A stretch of DNA of 64,000 bases from Nitrospinaceae bacterium (lineage in GTDB: Bacteria > Nitrospinota > Nitrospinia > Nitrospinales > Nitrospinaceae): positions 62,001 through 126,000 of the forward strand of contig JANQEK010000015.1 in the NCBI GenBank assembly GCA_028278405.1. Direction: 5' to 3'. Of this stretch, positions 15,293-24,057 are shown piece after piece; the stretch's first letter is position 1, and each line of letters begins with the position of its first letter. The notes below the pieces were generated by a model. That model was not told the DNA's origin and searched no databases. It worked only from the letters and a program-made list of their open reading frames with translations. The translations under genes were made by a program, and so were the position numbers.

Positions 15293-16156
15293 TCAGGATA
15301 CTATCATATCACGAATTCGATTCAAGTCATCATTAGAATAATAAAAAACAACGAGTTTACCGCCTTTTTTTGCGGGAGTGATTTCCACTTTCGTGCCCAG
15401 ATGACGTTGAAATTCCTTTTCCAGATCTTTTATGAACACATCCTTATGGGTTACTTTCTCTTTAGCTTTGGGACCGGCAGGATTCTTTTTTGACCGAATA
15501 TAAAACTCAAGTTGCCGCACATTCATGTTCTGCTTGAGAACCGCGCGGCGAACTTCTTCCATCTCGCGCTCTGTTTCCAGGGCCAGCATGGCCCGCGCAT
15601 GGCCCATGGTTAGTCGTCCGGTAATCAAGTCTTCCTGAAAACCTTTGGACAATTTTAGTAGACGCAGATAGTTGGCAACGGTTGCCCGGTTTTTCCCGAC
15701 ACGTTGCGCAATCACTTCCTGGGTCAAACCAAATTCATTGGACAAGCGTTTATAGGCTTCTGCTTCCTCGATCGGATTCAGGTCCTGGCGGTGAATGTTC
15801 TCGATCAAGGCCATTTGCAGAGATTGCGTATCGCTGGCTTCCCGAATAATGGCAGGAATTTTTTTGAGACCGGCTTTTCTACTGGCCCGCCAGCGGCGTT
15901 CGCCACATATGATTCCATAACCACTGCCCCTCTTCTGAACAACAATGGGCTGAATCACCCCATTCTCCCGGATCGAATTTTCCAGTTCTCTCAGCATCAA
16001 ATCATTGAAGTCCTTTCGGGGCTGAGTTTCACCCGGAGAAATTTCATCGATCAGTAATTCCACCATCCCTGCCGTGGTGGCGGTCCCTTCAGGCGCTTCT
16101 GCTCCAAAGTTGGGGATCAGTGCATTGATACCTTTTCCTAAGGCTTTTCTATTCAC
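15293..16156 (-). CDS. parB: chromosome partition protein ParB
   Basis: A 287-residue CTP-dependent DNA clamp that loads at parS. The N-terminal domain has SPGETQPRKDF and the CTP-binding GERRWRASRKAG (about residues 84-95). The HTH follows (LTQEVIAQRVGKNRATVANY, about residues 133-152), and a C-terminal dimerisation region closes the protein. The start overlaps the parA stop by 4 bp. Two parS sites lie upstream of parA, about 0.9 kb away. Length is normal. Confidence 0.96.
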   Translation of the reverse strand: MNRKALGKGINALIPNFGAEAPEGTATTAGMVELLIDEISPGETQPRKDFNDLMLRELENSIRENGVIQPIVVQKRGSGYGIICGERRWRASRKAGLKKIPAIIREASDTQSLQMALIENIHRQDLNPIEEAEAYKRLSNEFGLTQEVIAQRVGKNRATVANYLRLLKLSKGFQEDLITGRLTMGHARAMLALETEREMEEVRRAVLKQNMNVRQLEFYIRSKKNPAGPKAKEKVTHKDVFIKDLEKEFQRHLGTKVEITPAKKGGKLVVFYYSNDDLNRIRDMIVS

Positions 16157-16962
16157 GGGGTCGTCTCACTGGTTTCCAAGGTTGATGTTTCCGCGACTTT
16201 CTTGCTGCGCGCGATAATTTCACGGGCTAACTCAATATAGGAGTCGGCTCCTTTCGAGTTATTGTCATATAAAACAATGGGTTTGCCATGGCTGGGGGCC
16301 TCACTCAGCCGAATGTTCCTCGGGATTACCGTTCCCAATAATGACTTTCTGAAGTATTTCCGGATCTGCTCACGGACCTGGTGAGCCAGGGAAGTCCTGC
16401 CGTCGTACATGGTCAACAGTATCCCTTCGATGCTTAAATCAGGGTTGAGAGAACCTTTAAGCATTTTTATGGTTTGTATAAAACGGCTCAAACCCTGCAT
16501 GGAGTAATATTCGCATTGGGTTGGAATCAATACCGAATTGCAGGCGGTCAAGGCGTTTAAAGTGAGCAGGCCAAGGGAAGGAGGGCAGTCAATCACAACA
16601 AATTCATAGTGGGAGTCGAGCTGACTCAAGGCTTTTTTCAGCATGGTTTCCCGATGTTCCTGGTTGACCAGCTCCACCTCGGCCCCAGCCAGATCCACCG
16701 TGGAGGGAATTACAAACAGGGTATCAATAGCCGTGGGGTAGGTAACTTGGTCAATCTCGGCTTCACCGACAATCAGATCATAAATCCCCATTTGGGAATC
16801 GCTCAAGTAGAGCCCCAGACCCGTAGTGGCGTTACTTTGGGGATCAAGATCAATGAGAAGGACTTTTTTCCCGGTGAGAGCAATACAAGACGAAAGATTG
16901 ATAGCCGTGGTGGTTTTCCCGACCCCTCCCTTTTGATTGGCAACGCCGATAATCTTAGGCAT
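16153..16962 (-). CDS. parA: chromosome partition ATPase ParA (Soj)
   Basis: A deviant-Walker ATPase that moves ParB-parS complexes on the nucleoid. Visible motifs are NQKGGVGKTTTAINL (N-terminus), LLIDLDPQSNATTGLG and VVIDCPPSLGLLTLNA. I use ATG 16962 (MPKIIGV) because GAAGGAA lies five bases before it. The longer track frame starts at a TTG with no support. The gene is coupled to parB and separated from rsmG by a parS-bearing gap. Confidence 0.96.
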   Translation of the reverse strand: MPKIIGVANQKGGVGKTTTAINLSSCIALTGKKVLLIDLDPQSNATTGLGLYLSDSQMGIYDLIVGEAEIDQVTYPTAIDTLFVIPSTVDLAGAEVELVNQEHRETMLKKALSQLDSHYEFVVIDCPPSLGLLTLNALTACNSVLIPTQCEYYSMQGLSRFIQTIKMLKGSLNPDLSIEGILLTMYDGRTSLAHQVREQIRKYFRKSLLGTVIPRNIRLSEAPSHGKPIVLYDNNSKGADSYIELAREIIARSKKVAETSTLETSETTP

Positions 16963-17043
16963 GGAGTTCCTTCGCAAGTTGTACGCTAGGCAAAATTAGC
17001 ACAAGATTTCCATCTGAACAATCAATTTCCTTCCCAAATTTTA

Positions 17044-17059
17044 AGTTCCACGTGGAACA
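17044..17059. promoter_or_regulatory. parS site 1
   Basis: AGTTCCACGTGGAACA contains the palindrome GTTCCACGTGGAAC and differs from the consensus TGTTNCACGTGNAACA only at the first base. It lies about 80 bp upstream of parA. Confidence 0.88.
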
Positions 17060-17137
17060 TTCTATATGATATTGAATTTTATAGGCTTATAATTTTCGGA
17101 GAACTGAAAAAATGTGCTCTTTGATTTACATGGAAAA

Positions 17138-17153
17138 TGTTTCACGTGGAACA
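17138..17153. promoter_or_regulatory. parS site 2, overlapping the rsmG stop
   Basis: TGTTTCACGTGGAACA matches the bacterial parS consensus. Read on the minus strand it supplies the last rsmG codons, TGT TCC ACG TGA. Confidence 0.92.
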
Positions 17154-17807
17154 TTTTTCAATGACTACCATCAATGAGCTCTTTCCCCTCAATCCCTGAA
17201 CCTCCTTTGACTCAATAATTCGGGCATTTGGAAGGGATTCGGGGTCGAAATCGGACATCTCCTCCGGGTTCTTTTTTAAAATAATTCTCCCACCTTCCTT
17301 TAAAAAGGGCAGGCCGGTGGCCAAACAAGCGCTAAAGGAGCTGAATCCTCTAAAAAGGACTCGATCGAACTGTTCCGAGAAGGATTTCTGGAGGGAAAAA
17401 TCATCGGAGCGCCCTTCTACTACTTCAAGTCCTTTCAATTTTAGCGCTCGGACAACCTCACGCAGAAAATTACAACGTTTCCTCTGGCTCTCCAGCAAAG
17501 TTAGATTCAAATTGGGGCAAATAATCTTGACGGGAATACCGGGAAATCCCGCGCCGCTGCCAATGTCGAGAACTTTTTGGGATGAATCCAGCCAACGAAG
17601 ATACTGCAGGGAGTCAAATATGTGCCTCTCAAGAATAGAGTGCTGGTTCTTTTCGCTGATCAAGTTGATTTTTTCATTCCACTTGTCAAGAATCGAGCAA
17701 AATTCCTGAATCTGGACAATTGCTTCATCATAAAACTGAATTTTAGATAATTCCAGTTTGGAATTCTCTAGAACAGCGAGGATTTCTTGTTTGGAAACAG
17801 GATTCAT
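17142..17807 (-). CDS. rsmG: 16S rRNA (guanine-527-N7)-methyltransferase
   Basis: A 221-residue SAM-dependent methyltransferase that modifies G527 of 16S rRNA. The motif VLDIGSGAGFPGIPVKII (about residues 79-96) binds SAM, and LISEKNQHSILERHIFDSL is typical of RsmG. It is found beside parA-parB in many bacteria. Its stop codon is part of a parS site, so partition-complex loading and gene end coincide here. No terminator with a T-run is evident between rsmG and parA. Confidence 0.95.
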   Translation of the reverse strand: MNPVSKQEILAVLENSKLELSKIQFYDEAIVQIQEFCSILDKWNEKINLISEKNQHSILERHIFDSLQYLRWLDSSQKVLDIGSGAGFPGIPVKIICPNLNLTLLESQRKRCNFLREVVRALKLKGLEVVEGRSDDFSLQKSFSEQFDRVLFRGFSSFSACLATGLPFLKEGGRIILKKNPEEMSDFDPESLPNARIIESKEVQGLRGKSSLMVVIEKCST

Positions 17808-17848
17808 GCCAGGAATATAGAAGCAACGAGAGAAAAAGGGAAGAAAAT

Positions 17849-18844
17849 CTACGTTTGAACTGATTTTTTAAATTCCCGGGTCAGTATGGGAAGAATTTTA
17901 AGTGCATCACCAACAATTCCGTAGTCCGCGACTTCAAAAATGGGAGCATGTGGATCCTTATTAATAGCAACAATGCATTTGGAGGAGGACATACCCGCTA
18001 AATGCTGAACGGCACCGGAAATTCCGCAGGCAATATATAAATCGGGAGCTACTGTCCGGCCAGTCTGCCCCACCTGGTTGGAATAATCCCGCCAGCCGTT
18101 GTCCACAACGGGCCGGCTGGCCCCAACGGCTGCCCCAAGCACCTCCGCCAGCTCCTCCAGGAGATGAAAATTCTCTGGGCCCTGCATTCCCAAACCTCCA
18201 GAAACAATAATTCTGGCCTCGGTTATATCCAAGACTCCAACTCCCTTGACTACTTCCTGCAAATGCAGAAGAAGGGACTTTTCACTCCATTTTGGAGAGT
18301 ACTCTACTATTGGAGCCTCATTGAATTCGCCAGCGGTATCAGAACGAAAGGCATTGGGCCGAAGGGTTATGATGACCGGCTCAGACCCGGAAAACTCTAG
18401 AGAAGATAAGGCTTTACCTCCATACACCGGTCTTTCGACTTTGATGCCAGAGGATTCACTATAATCCAATCCAACACAATCGGTAGCAAGCCCGGAACCG
18501 AGTTTTGCAGCCAGGCCCGCTGCCAGCTCCTTGCCATGGTTGGTTGCGGGGAGGAGAATCGCTGATGGTGAGGAATCTCCCATATATCCCACAAGGGCGT
18601 CCAAATAGCGCGAACTGATATATGTTTTAAGCTGGGGATCAACGATTAAAAGAACCTGGTCTACTCCGGAGCGCGAAACGGCTTTAACGTCATCCCCGCC
18701 CTGATCACTCAGGTAAACGGCTGTGACCTGGCCTCCTGATTTGGAGGATAACTGCCGGGCTGCATGGACCGCTTCCATACTGACCGGTTTCATTGTCCCA
18801 TCCGAATGCTCTATGACCACCCAGATGTCCTTAAGACCCGGCAT
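17849..18844 (-). CDS. etfA: electron transfer flavoprotein alpha subunit
   Basis: A 331-residue FAD-binding subunit of ETF, which carries electrons from acyl-CoA and other dehydrogenases to ETF-quinone oxidoreductase. The C-terminal FAD domain is clear: SGGLGMQGPENF, GQTGRTVAPDLYIACGISGA, VQHLAGM and AINKDPHAPIFEVADYGIVG. etfB lies 4.3 kb away on the same strand, separated by three genes. The split arrangement is unusual, as the two are normally adjacent. No ETF-QO gene is seen in this window. Confidence 0.95.
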   Translation of the reverse strand: MPGLKDIWVVIEHSDGTMKPVSMEAVHAARQLSSKSGGQVTAVYLSDQGGDDVKAVSRSGVDQVLLIVDPQLKTYISSRYLDALVGYMGDSSPSAILLPATNHGKELAAGLAAKLGSGLATDCVGLDYSESSGIKVERPVYGGKALSSLEFSGSEPVIITLRPNAFRSDTAGEFNEAPIVEYSPKWSEKSLLLHLQEVVKGVGVLDITEARIIVSGGLGMQGPENFHLLEELAEVLGAAVGASRPVVDNGWRDYSNQVGQTGRTVAPDLYIACGISGAVQHLAGMSSSKCIVAINKDPHAPIFEVADYGIVGDALKILPILTREFKKSVQT

Positions 18845-18910
18845 CGCAAAACACCATTAGCCTAAATAGGCTACTTTTAAAATAGTAAATTTTTTGTGGT
18901 TTGTAAAGAA

Positions 18911-18945
18911 TCACACGGGCCTTTCTTCACGTCAGGCCCGTGTGA
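18911..18945 (-). terminator. 12-bp hairpin after the OsmC gene
   Basis: TCACACGGGCCT / AGGCCCGTGTGA is a perfect 12-bp stem with an 11-base loop, just past the OsmC gene stop on the minus strand. A short T-rich stretch follows. Confidence 0.6.
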
Positions 18946-18959
18946 CTGGAGATATCCGA

Positions 18960-19388
18960 TTACTTTCTCAGAGTGGCCTTCAAGGAGATGGTAGGCCCGG
19001 CCAAGGCTTTAGATACAGGGCATCCGCTCTTGGCTCCTTCGGCAAGCTCCTGGAATTTTGCATCATCGATATCCGGCACTACGGCTTCACACACCAGATC
19101 GATTTTTGTGATTCCAAAACCGCCTTCCACCGCTTCCAAAGTTACGGTTGCTTTAGTATCCACGCTGGTGGGATTGAATCCGGCTTTCCCCATACCGGCG
19201 GAAAACGCCATGGAATAGCATCCGGCGTGCGCGGCCGCAATCAATTCTTCCGGATTGGTTCCCGATCCATCCTCAAAGCGGGAAGGAAACGAATACGCAC
19301 CCTGGTAGGCTCCGCTGCCCAATTTCATGGTACCTTTTCCTTCTTTCAGATTACCTTCCCAACGAGCTTCAGATGTTCTTGCAGGCAT
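18960..19388 (-). CDS. OsmC-family peroxiredoxin
   Basis: A 142-residue OsmC/Ohr-family thiol peroxidase that reduces organic hydroperoxides. Both catalytic Cys are present: AAHAGCYSMAFSAG (about residue 58) and SGCPVSKALAG (about residue 125). ATG 19388 (MPARTSEARWEG) is chosen because GAGAGGA sits seven bases before it, trimming 15 residues from the track frame. The sequence is closer to OsmC than Ohr, and the natural substrate is uncertain. It is followed by a strong terminator. Confidence 0.9.
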   Translation of the reverse strand: MPARTSEARWEGNLKEGKGTMKLGSGAYQGAYSFPSRFEDGSGTNPEELIAAAHAGCYSMAFSAGMGKAGFNPTSVDTKATVTLEAVEGGFGITKIDLVCEAVVPDIDDAKFQELAEGAKSGCPVSKALAGPTISLKATLRK

Positions 19389-19518
19389 ATGATTCCTCTC
19401 AAATCTATAAGAGCCGGGTGACCCCTGGCTCAAAAATTAATAATTAAATTAAATGGAATTTTTCGGCAATAAAAATATCAGATAATGCCCTGAGGAACAA
19501 GCGGGATAAATATTTTTT

Positions 19519-20964
19519 CTATTTTAAGATTTTTTTGTCGGGGATTTTCAGAGAGGTAATCGCTTCCAGTAACTTTCTCCTGGAAACGGGTTTGATCAGA
19601 CACTGATCGAAATCAGCGGCGAGATATTCTCCATCTGCCTGACCGGCGCTACCGACCAAGGCGAATATAGGGGTTTTAGATGTTTTTTCGGCTTCTCTGT
19701 TGCGAATTTCAATCGTTGCGCTGATACCGTCCAGGCCCGGCAATTGAATATCCATCAAAATTAAATCGTAGTCTCCGGCGGCATGCTTCTCAAGGGCTGC
19801 CTTTCCATCGTTGACAATATCCACATCATAATGACCCTTTTGCAGAAATCTTTCGATCAATTTGCAGGTGTCCGTGCAATCATCCACAACCAGGATTTTT
19901 AAATCGTTGTGTTTGCCATTGCCGCCGATCGCTATATCTTTGCCGGGATCTTTGTCTTCATAAGAGTCCGCTTCTATATCGATGTCTTCCGTTTTACTGT
20001 TCTTGGAAAGGACTAGTAGTTCTTCCTCAACATCATCCAATGATCCTTTTTCAAACAGAATCCCGAAGCCAAACGTAGCGCCTCCCTCTTTACGGTTTTC
20101 GGCCCAGATCGCTCCGCCCATTTGTTCCACGAGACATTTACAGATAAACAAACCCAATCCGGTACCGCCATAGTTTCGCTCTACATCGGGATCGCCCTGC
20201 GCCAAGCGATCAAAAATAGTATCCAGCTGATTTTCGGGAATCCCCATCCCGCTATCCATCACCAGGAAGTTAATGGCGCATTGAGTGCCGTCGTCACGCC
20301 CTTTTTGAATCGATACCCGGACTTCCCCTTCATACGTAAATTTGATGGCATTATTGATCAAGCTGATCATGACCTGCTCCAACCGTTTCATGTCTCCAAC
20401 AACATATTGAGGAACATCGGGATCAATATTGATGTGCAGGGAAATTCCCTTTTCCTGGGCGGTCAGATTCAGGGTTTGCAGGATGTCTCCTACCAGATCT
20501 TTGAGTTGAAATGAAATCGGGTCCAGTTGAAAAACACCCTCTCGCAGTTTGGCCACATCAATAATATTCTTAAACAGGTCGTTCAATTTTCTTCCGGTTA
20601 TACGATAGAAATCAAAACCGGCTTTTTGATTGGGATCCAGATGGGTTTGGTTCAACCAGTCTCCCAGTTGATTGAGGGTTTGAATGGGGGCTTGAATTTC
20701 ATCGCACATGGCAACCAGGAGATCCGCCTGAAAGTTCTTTGTGCGACGCGCTTGCTCCAATTTCCTTTTCCATTCCTCTGCTTTTTTGGCGTTTTCATCG
20801 ATCTTCTTTTTCTGTTCCTGAATCATCTGGCTCAATTGATTCATGACCAGAATCACAGGGTCCGAACCGGAATATTTTGAATAGATGGATTTCATTTGAG
20901 CTTTGACTTCATCCGGGAAATCCATATCAGCTATATCTTTTTTGAACAAGCCCCACTTAAACAC
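19519..20964 (-). CDS. hybrid histidine-kinase-like protein lacking the phospho-acceptor His
   Basis: A 481-residue cytosolic protein: N-terminal coiled coil (residues ~40-80), HisKA-like dimerisation helices, a HATPase domain (NNAIKF, DSGMGIPENQL, GGTGLGLFICKCL) and a C-terminal receiver (KILVVDDCTDTCKL, DLILMDIQLPG, CLIKPVS). The position that normally reads SHEIRTP reads CDEIQAP, so the His that is phosphorylated is an Asp. It cannot autophosphorylate in the usual way, though ATP binding and the receiver Asp are intact. It may act as a scaffold or respond to another kinase. No membrane segment is present. Confidence 0.85.
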   Translation of the reverse strand: MFKWGLFKKDIADMDFPDEVKAQMKSIYSKYSGSDPVILVMNQLSQMIQEQKKKIDENAKKAEEWKRKLEQARRTKNFQADLLVAMCDEIQAPIQTLNQLGDWLNQTHLDPNQKAGFDFYRITGRKLNDLFKNIIDVAKLREGVFQLDPISFQLKDLVGDILQTLNLTAQEKGISLHINIDPDVPQYVVGDMKRLEQVMISLINNAIKFTYEGEVRVSIQKGRDDGTQCAINFLVMDSGMGIPENQLDTIFDRLAQGDPDVERNYGGTGLGLFICKCLVEQMGGAIWAENRKEGGATFGFGILFEKGSLDDVEEELLVLSKNSKTEDIDIEADSYEDKDPGKDIAIGGNGKHNDLKILVVDDCTDTCKLIERFLQKGHYDVDIVNDGKAALEKHAAGDYDLILMDIQLPGLDGISATIEIRNREAEKTSKTPIFALVGSAGQADGEYLAADFDQCLIKPVSRRKLLEAITSLKIPDKKILK

Positions 20965-21215
20965 GTGACACCACCTTTTTAGAGTAGTTATATGAATGGT
21001 TTAAAACATCCTTATTCCTTAAAAATCAGTATAAGGCAATATGTTTGTCAATTTTATAGGAATACCATTATTTTTCTAAAGAGGCATATTTCAATTGTTT
21101 TCATAGACTTTTTTCGGCCTGTGAATGTCCCGGGGAGGATAAGTTCGCGTAATTGAACCGATTTGCCCAAATGTATTAATGAGGGTACAAAACTTTAAGT
21201 CAGGGTGGGGTCTAT

Positions 21216-22283
21216 TCAGGAAAGAAAATACTGGCCGGTGGGTGTTTTAAAAAACTGATCGAGCGGAATGTCCTCCTGCCTTATGAATCCTTTCTGCGGC
21301 AACACGCCATGTGACACCAGATCCACCACTGCACAAACCGAACCTGCGGTTGTCCAGGCAATGGCTCGCCAATCGTGTCCACCGATGTCCAACGGATAAT
21401 AACTGCGTACGAATTCCTCTCTCATGATTTTACCATTCTGTTCTCCTTCCACTGCGGCGTGTACAAAAACCACGTCATCGTTCACCGGCGGTTTGGCGTT
21501 CACAAGGATTTCGCCCGCTTTCTGGCGGTCTTTGCGCATGAACAGTTCATTGAAGAAAAACTTCATCAACTCGCAATGCCCGGGGTAACGAATGGTCTTG
21601 TAATTAAGATGTTCTACCTTGCCTTCATAAGTTTCGCACATGGTTCCCAATCCGCCGGAAGTGGCAAAAGCCTCCAAAGGCACTCCATCGATGACGATGG
21701 TTTCCAAACCTTCCATGGAAGTCACCTTGGCGCGTTTCCCTTCTTTGATCACTTCACAATCGTTCAGGTACTCATTCACAACACCTTCCGGCGACCAGTT
21801 GAAAGCATAGCCCAGAAGTCCGCGAGGATGCTGGGGCAATGCTCCCACCCGCAGTTCAATACTTCGCAGCTTTCGAAACTTGCCAGCCAGGTCCGCGCCT
21901 ACAATACAGATGAAGCCCGGTGCCAGACCACACTGAGGAGCCATCACTCCTTTAGCGGTTTTGGATAATTTTTTGATGGCGTCGGTGGTGGGAACGTCTT
22001 CGGTCAAATCGAAATAATGTTTGCCCGCTTTGTGAGTCTCCCGTGCCACTTCCAGGTTGAGATCGTAGGGAAGGCAGGTGACCACTGCGTCGTGATCCTT
22101 GATGGCTTTCTTCAAAACAGATTTACTCTGGACGCGCCCCTTGACCATTTTGAAAGGGTAGCCGCGCTGAGAACCCGAATCCAACCCCGTGACCCGATAT
22201 CCGTTTTCGAATAATAAGGTGGCAACCAGTCTTCCAACTTTACCCAAACCAATTACCAGAACTGATTGAATTTTATGGGCCAA
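21216..22283 (-). CDS. saccharopine dehydrogenase family oxidoreductase
   Basis: A 355-residue NAD(P)-dependent enzyme. The N-terminal Rossmann fold is plain (VLVIGLGKVGRLVATLLFENG), followed by DAVVTCLPY and the C-terminal dimerisation/catalytic region (MAPQCGLAPGFICIVGADL). This layout fits saccharopine or L-lysine dehydrogenases and related reductases. The exact substrate cannot be told: saccharopine, lysine and carboxynorspermidine types share the fold. No lysine or polyamine pathway gene is next to it. The 250-bp gap before the kinase-like gene holds nothing recognisable. Confidence 0.8.
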   Translation of the reverse strand: MAHKIQSVLVIGLGKVGRLVATLLFENGYRVTGLDSGSQRGYPFKMVKGRVQSKSVLKKAIKDHDAVVTCLPYDLNLEVARETHKAGKHYFDLTEDVPTTDAIKKLSKTAKGVMAPQCGLAPGFICIVGADLAGKFRKLRSIELRVGALPQHPRGLLGYAFNWSPEGVVNEYLNDCEVIKEGKRAKVTSMEGLETIVIDGVPLEAFATSGGLGTMCETYEGKVEHLNYKTIRYPGHCELMKFFFNELFMRKDRQKAGEILVNAKPPVNDDVVFVHAAVEGEQNGKIMREEFVRSYYPLDIGGHDWRAIAWTTAGSVCAVVDLVSHGVLPQKGFIRQEDIPLDQFFKTPTGQYFLS

Positions 22284-22656
22284 TTAAACCTCCTGCAACA
22301 GTGGGAACATCAACAGTTTAATTTTATTTTTCATCTTTGACAAGAGAGCTCTAAAGACACCTGATTGTACCAATTGTATAAGCAGTAGATGCTTTATAAA
22401 TCAATATATTATAAGAGGTTTACAATTTTAGTCCGGAATTTGGCCAAATTTTGTCACAAAATCACCGTTTCTGCGATTTTGATCAATGATTACGGCACCT
22501 TAGAGAATAAATTTTGATTTTTAAATTGTTTGATTTCAGTAAGTTAATATTTTCTCCTCTAAACTGTTACAAAAACGGCACATAACCTGCATTAACTAAT
22601 AAATAATACATTGAGGGTATGTTGCCCCAGGAAAAGCAACATGGCAGGGGGAGACC
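22284..22656. other. AT-rich divergent intergenic region with leader hairpin
   Basis: A 373-bp AT-rich spacer between divergent genes, with no ORF or RNA gene that I can support. Near its right end ATGTTGC (22619-22625) and GCAACAT (22636-22642) form a perfect 7-bp hairpin just before the ribosome site GGGGGAG of the next gene. It could affect translation. Confidence 0.4.
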
Positions 22657-23073
22657 ATGAGCAAAAAAACTCGAACAAAAACAAATCAAATCCAGCGCAA
22701 ATCAATGAATGTATCCAAACTCACTGGCTCATTAGCTATTATCACGGGATTGCTGATGATGACCGCCGTTTCTGTGACCGCCTCAGAAAAAGTTCAATAC
22801 GATGATGTTTTTATCAATGGCTACAAACTGGGGTTTTTTGAACAGTTGGCTTTAGAGGATCATATCGATCAGGAAATTCCTGATGGAAATTATTGGTTTG
22901 AATTGGAAACCGGTCTGTGGGGACCTGTAGGGGGACCCGCCATCGGGCATATCAATGTGCCTGAGGATTACCGGGAATATGTAGAATCCAAACTGTCTAA
23001 AAAAAATAAGGCAACCAAGGTTGATCTGTCTGCTTCAGCTGAAGGATGTGACAGCAATTGCATGTACTGGTAA
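22657..23073 (+). CDS. secreted small protein, 138 aa
   Basis: The N-terminus is basic (residues 1-20), followed by a signal peptide (LAIITGLLMMTAVSVTAS). The mature part has PDGNYWFELETGLWGPVGGPAIGHI, a Trp/Gly-rich pattern that I have seen in small exported proteins of several phyla but cannot name. Two Cys sit close to the C-terminus (GCDSNCMYW). The GGGGGAG ribosome site and the strong terminator after the gene make it a complete single-gene unit. Function unknown. Confidence 0.75.
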   Translation: MSKKTRTKTNQIQRKSMNVSKLTGSLAIITGLLMMTAVSVTASEKVQYDDVFINGYKLGFFEQLALEDHIDQEIPDGNYWFELETGLWGPVGGPAIGHINVPEDYREYVESKLSKKNKATKVDLSASAEGCDSNCMYW

Positions 23074-23104
23074 CAACTCTGCTTTGTCTGTGAATGTGGC
23101 TTCC

Positions 23105-23137
23105 CCCTCCCTCCATGCCCGGAGGGAGGGATTTTTT
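23105..23137 (+). terminator. intrinsic terminator of the 138-aa secreted protein
   Basis: CCCTCCCTCC / GGAGGGAGGG, a perfect 10-bp stem with a 6-base loop, followed by ATTTTTTT. It also lies between the convergent etfB gene. Confidence 0.85.
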
Positions 23138-23161
23138 TATCAACACTTCTCTGATCTGCTC

Positions 23162-23953
23162 CTAGATAACCTTGGCGTCATCGCGCAACGCCTGGACCAA
23201 TTGAGAGCAGGCTTCTTCCGGAGCGCCTTCCAGCATGACACCTTGTTTGCGGGCGGCAGGCAGCGTCAAGGCGGTTTCCCGAATCCGGTTGGCGGCTGCA
23301 CCCATTGCATTCGCGTCAAAACCAATCGCAGCGGCATCGAGTTGTGTAATTTCCTTTTTCTTGGCAGCCATAATCCCTTTCAGAGAAGGAAGCCTTGGCT
23401 CGTTCAATCCCTTTTGGCAGGTGAGTAAAAGAGGAAGCGGAGCTTCGATGATTTCGGATCCACCTTCAATCTGGCGGGTCAATTCGGCTTTTTGCTGATC
23501 CGTATTAATTTTCAATTTCGTCACCACTGTCGCATAAGGAATATCCAACAACACCGCAATCGCGGGTCCAACCTGGGCCATATCGTCATCCACCGCCTGG
23601 CGGCCGCATAAAATCAAATCATATCCGAGGGTGCCGATCGCCTTGGATAAAGCTGTAGCAACCCCCAGGCCATCCAGTCCGTCAAATGCGGGATCCAGCA
23701 GATGGACCGCCTGGTCCGCGCCCATCGCCAAGCCTTTTCTAAGGGTATCCTTAAAATTATCCGGGCCCAGGGAAATCAACGTCACGGTCGTTTCATCGGG
23801 AGCCTGCTCTCGAATGCGCACCGCCTCTTCTACCGCAAATTCATCGTAAGGATTGAGCACGCGCGGCAGGCCTTCGGTATCCACCCGACCCTCTTTAAGA
23901 GTCAGTGCCGCGCCGGTATCGATAACCTGCTTCACGCAAACGACGATTTTCAT
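23162..23953 (-). CDS. etfB: electron transfer flavoprotein beta subunit
   Basis: The AMP-binding partner of EtfA in the ETF heterodimer. MKIVVCVKQV opens the protein, and NPYDEFAVEEAVRIREQ, DLILCGRQAVDDDMAQVGP and the LPLLLTCQKGLNEPRLPSL region are typical of EtfB. ATG 23953 is preferred over the track start (24007) because AAGGAG precedes it and the family N-terminus begins there, giving 263 residues. etfA lies 4.3 kb away on the same strand. Confidence 0.95.
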   Translation of the reverse strand: MKIVVCVKQVIDTGAALTLKEGRVDTEGLPRVLNPYDEFAVEEAVRIREQAPDETTVTLISLGPDNFKDTLRKGLAMGADQAVHLLDPAFDGLDGLGVATALSKAIGTLGYDLILCGRQAVDDDMAQVGPAIAVLLDIPYATVVTKLKINTDQQKAELTRQIEGGSEIIEAPLPLLLTCQKGLNEPRLPSLKGIMAAKKKEITQLDAAAIGFDANAMGAAANRIRETALTLPAARKQGVMLEGAPEEACSQLVQALRDDAKVI

Positions 23954-24057
23954 CAAGGCTCCTTGAAAGCGGAATTTTCGAAATTGGGGGCCATTATCGC
24001 ATTCCACTTTGTAAATGAAAACCCTGATTATTTAAGGCGATCAAAATCATTTTTTTC

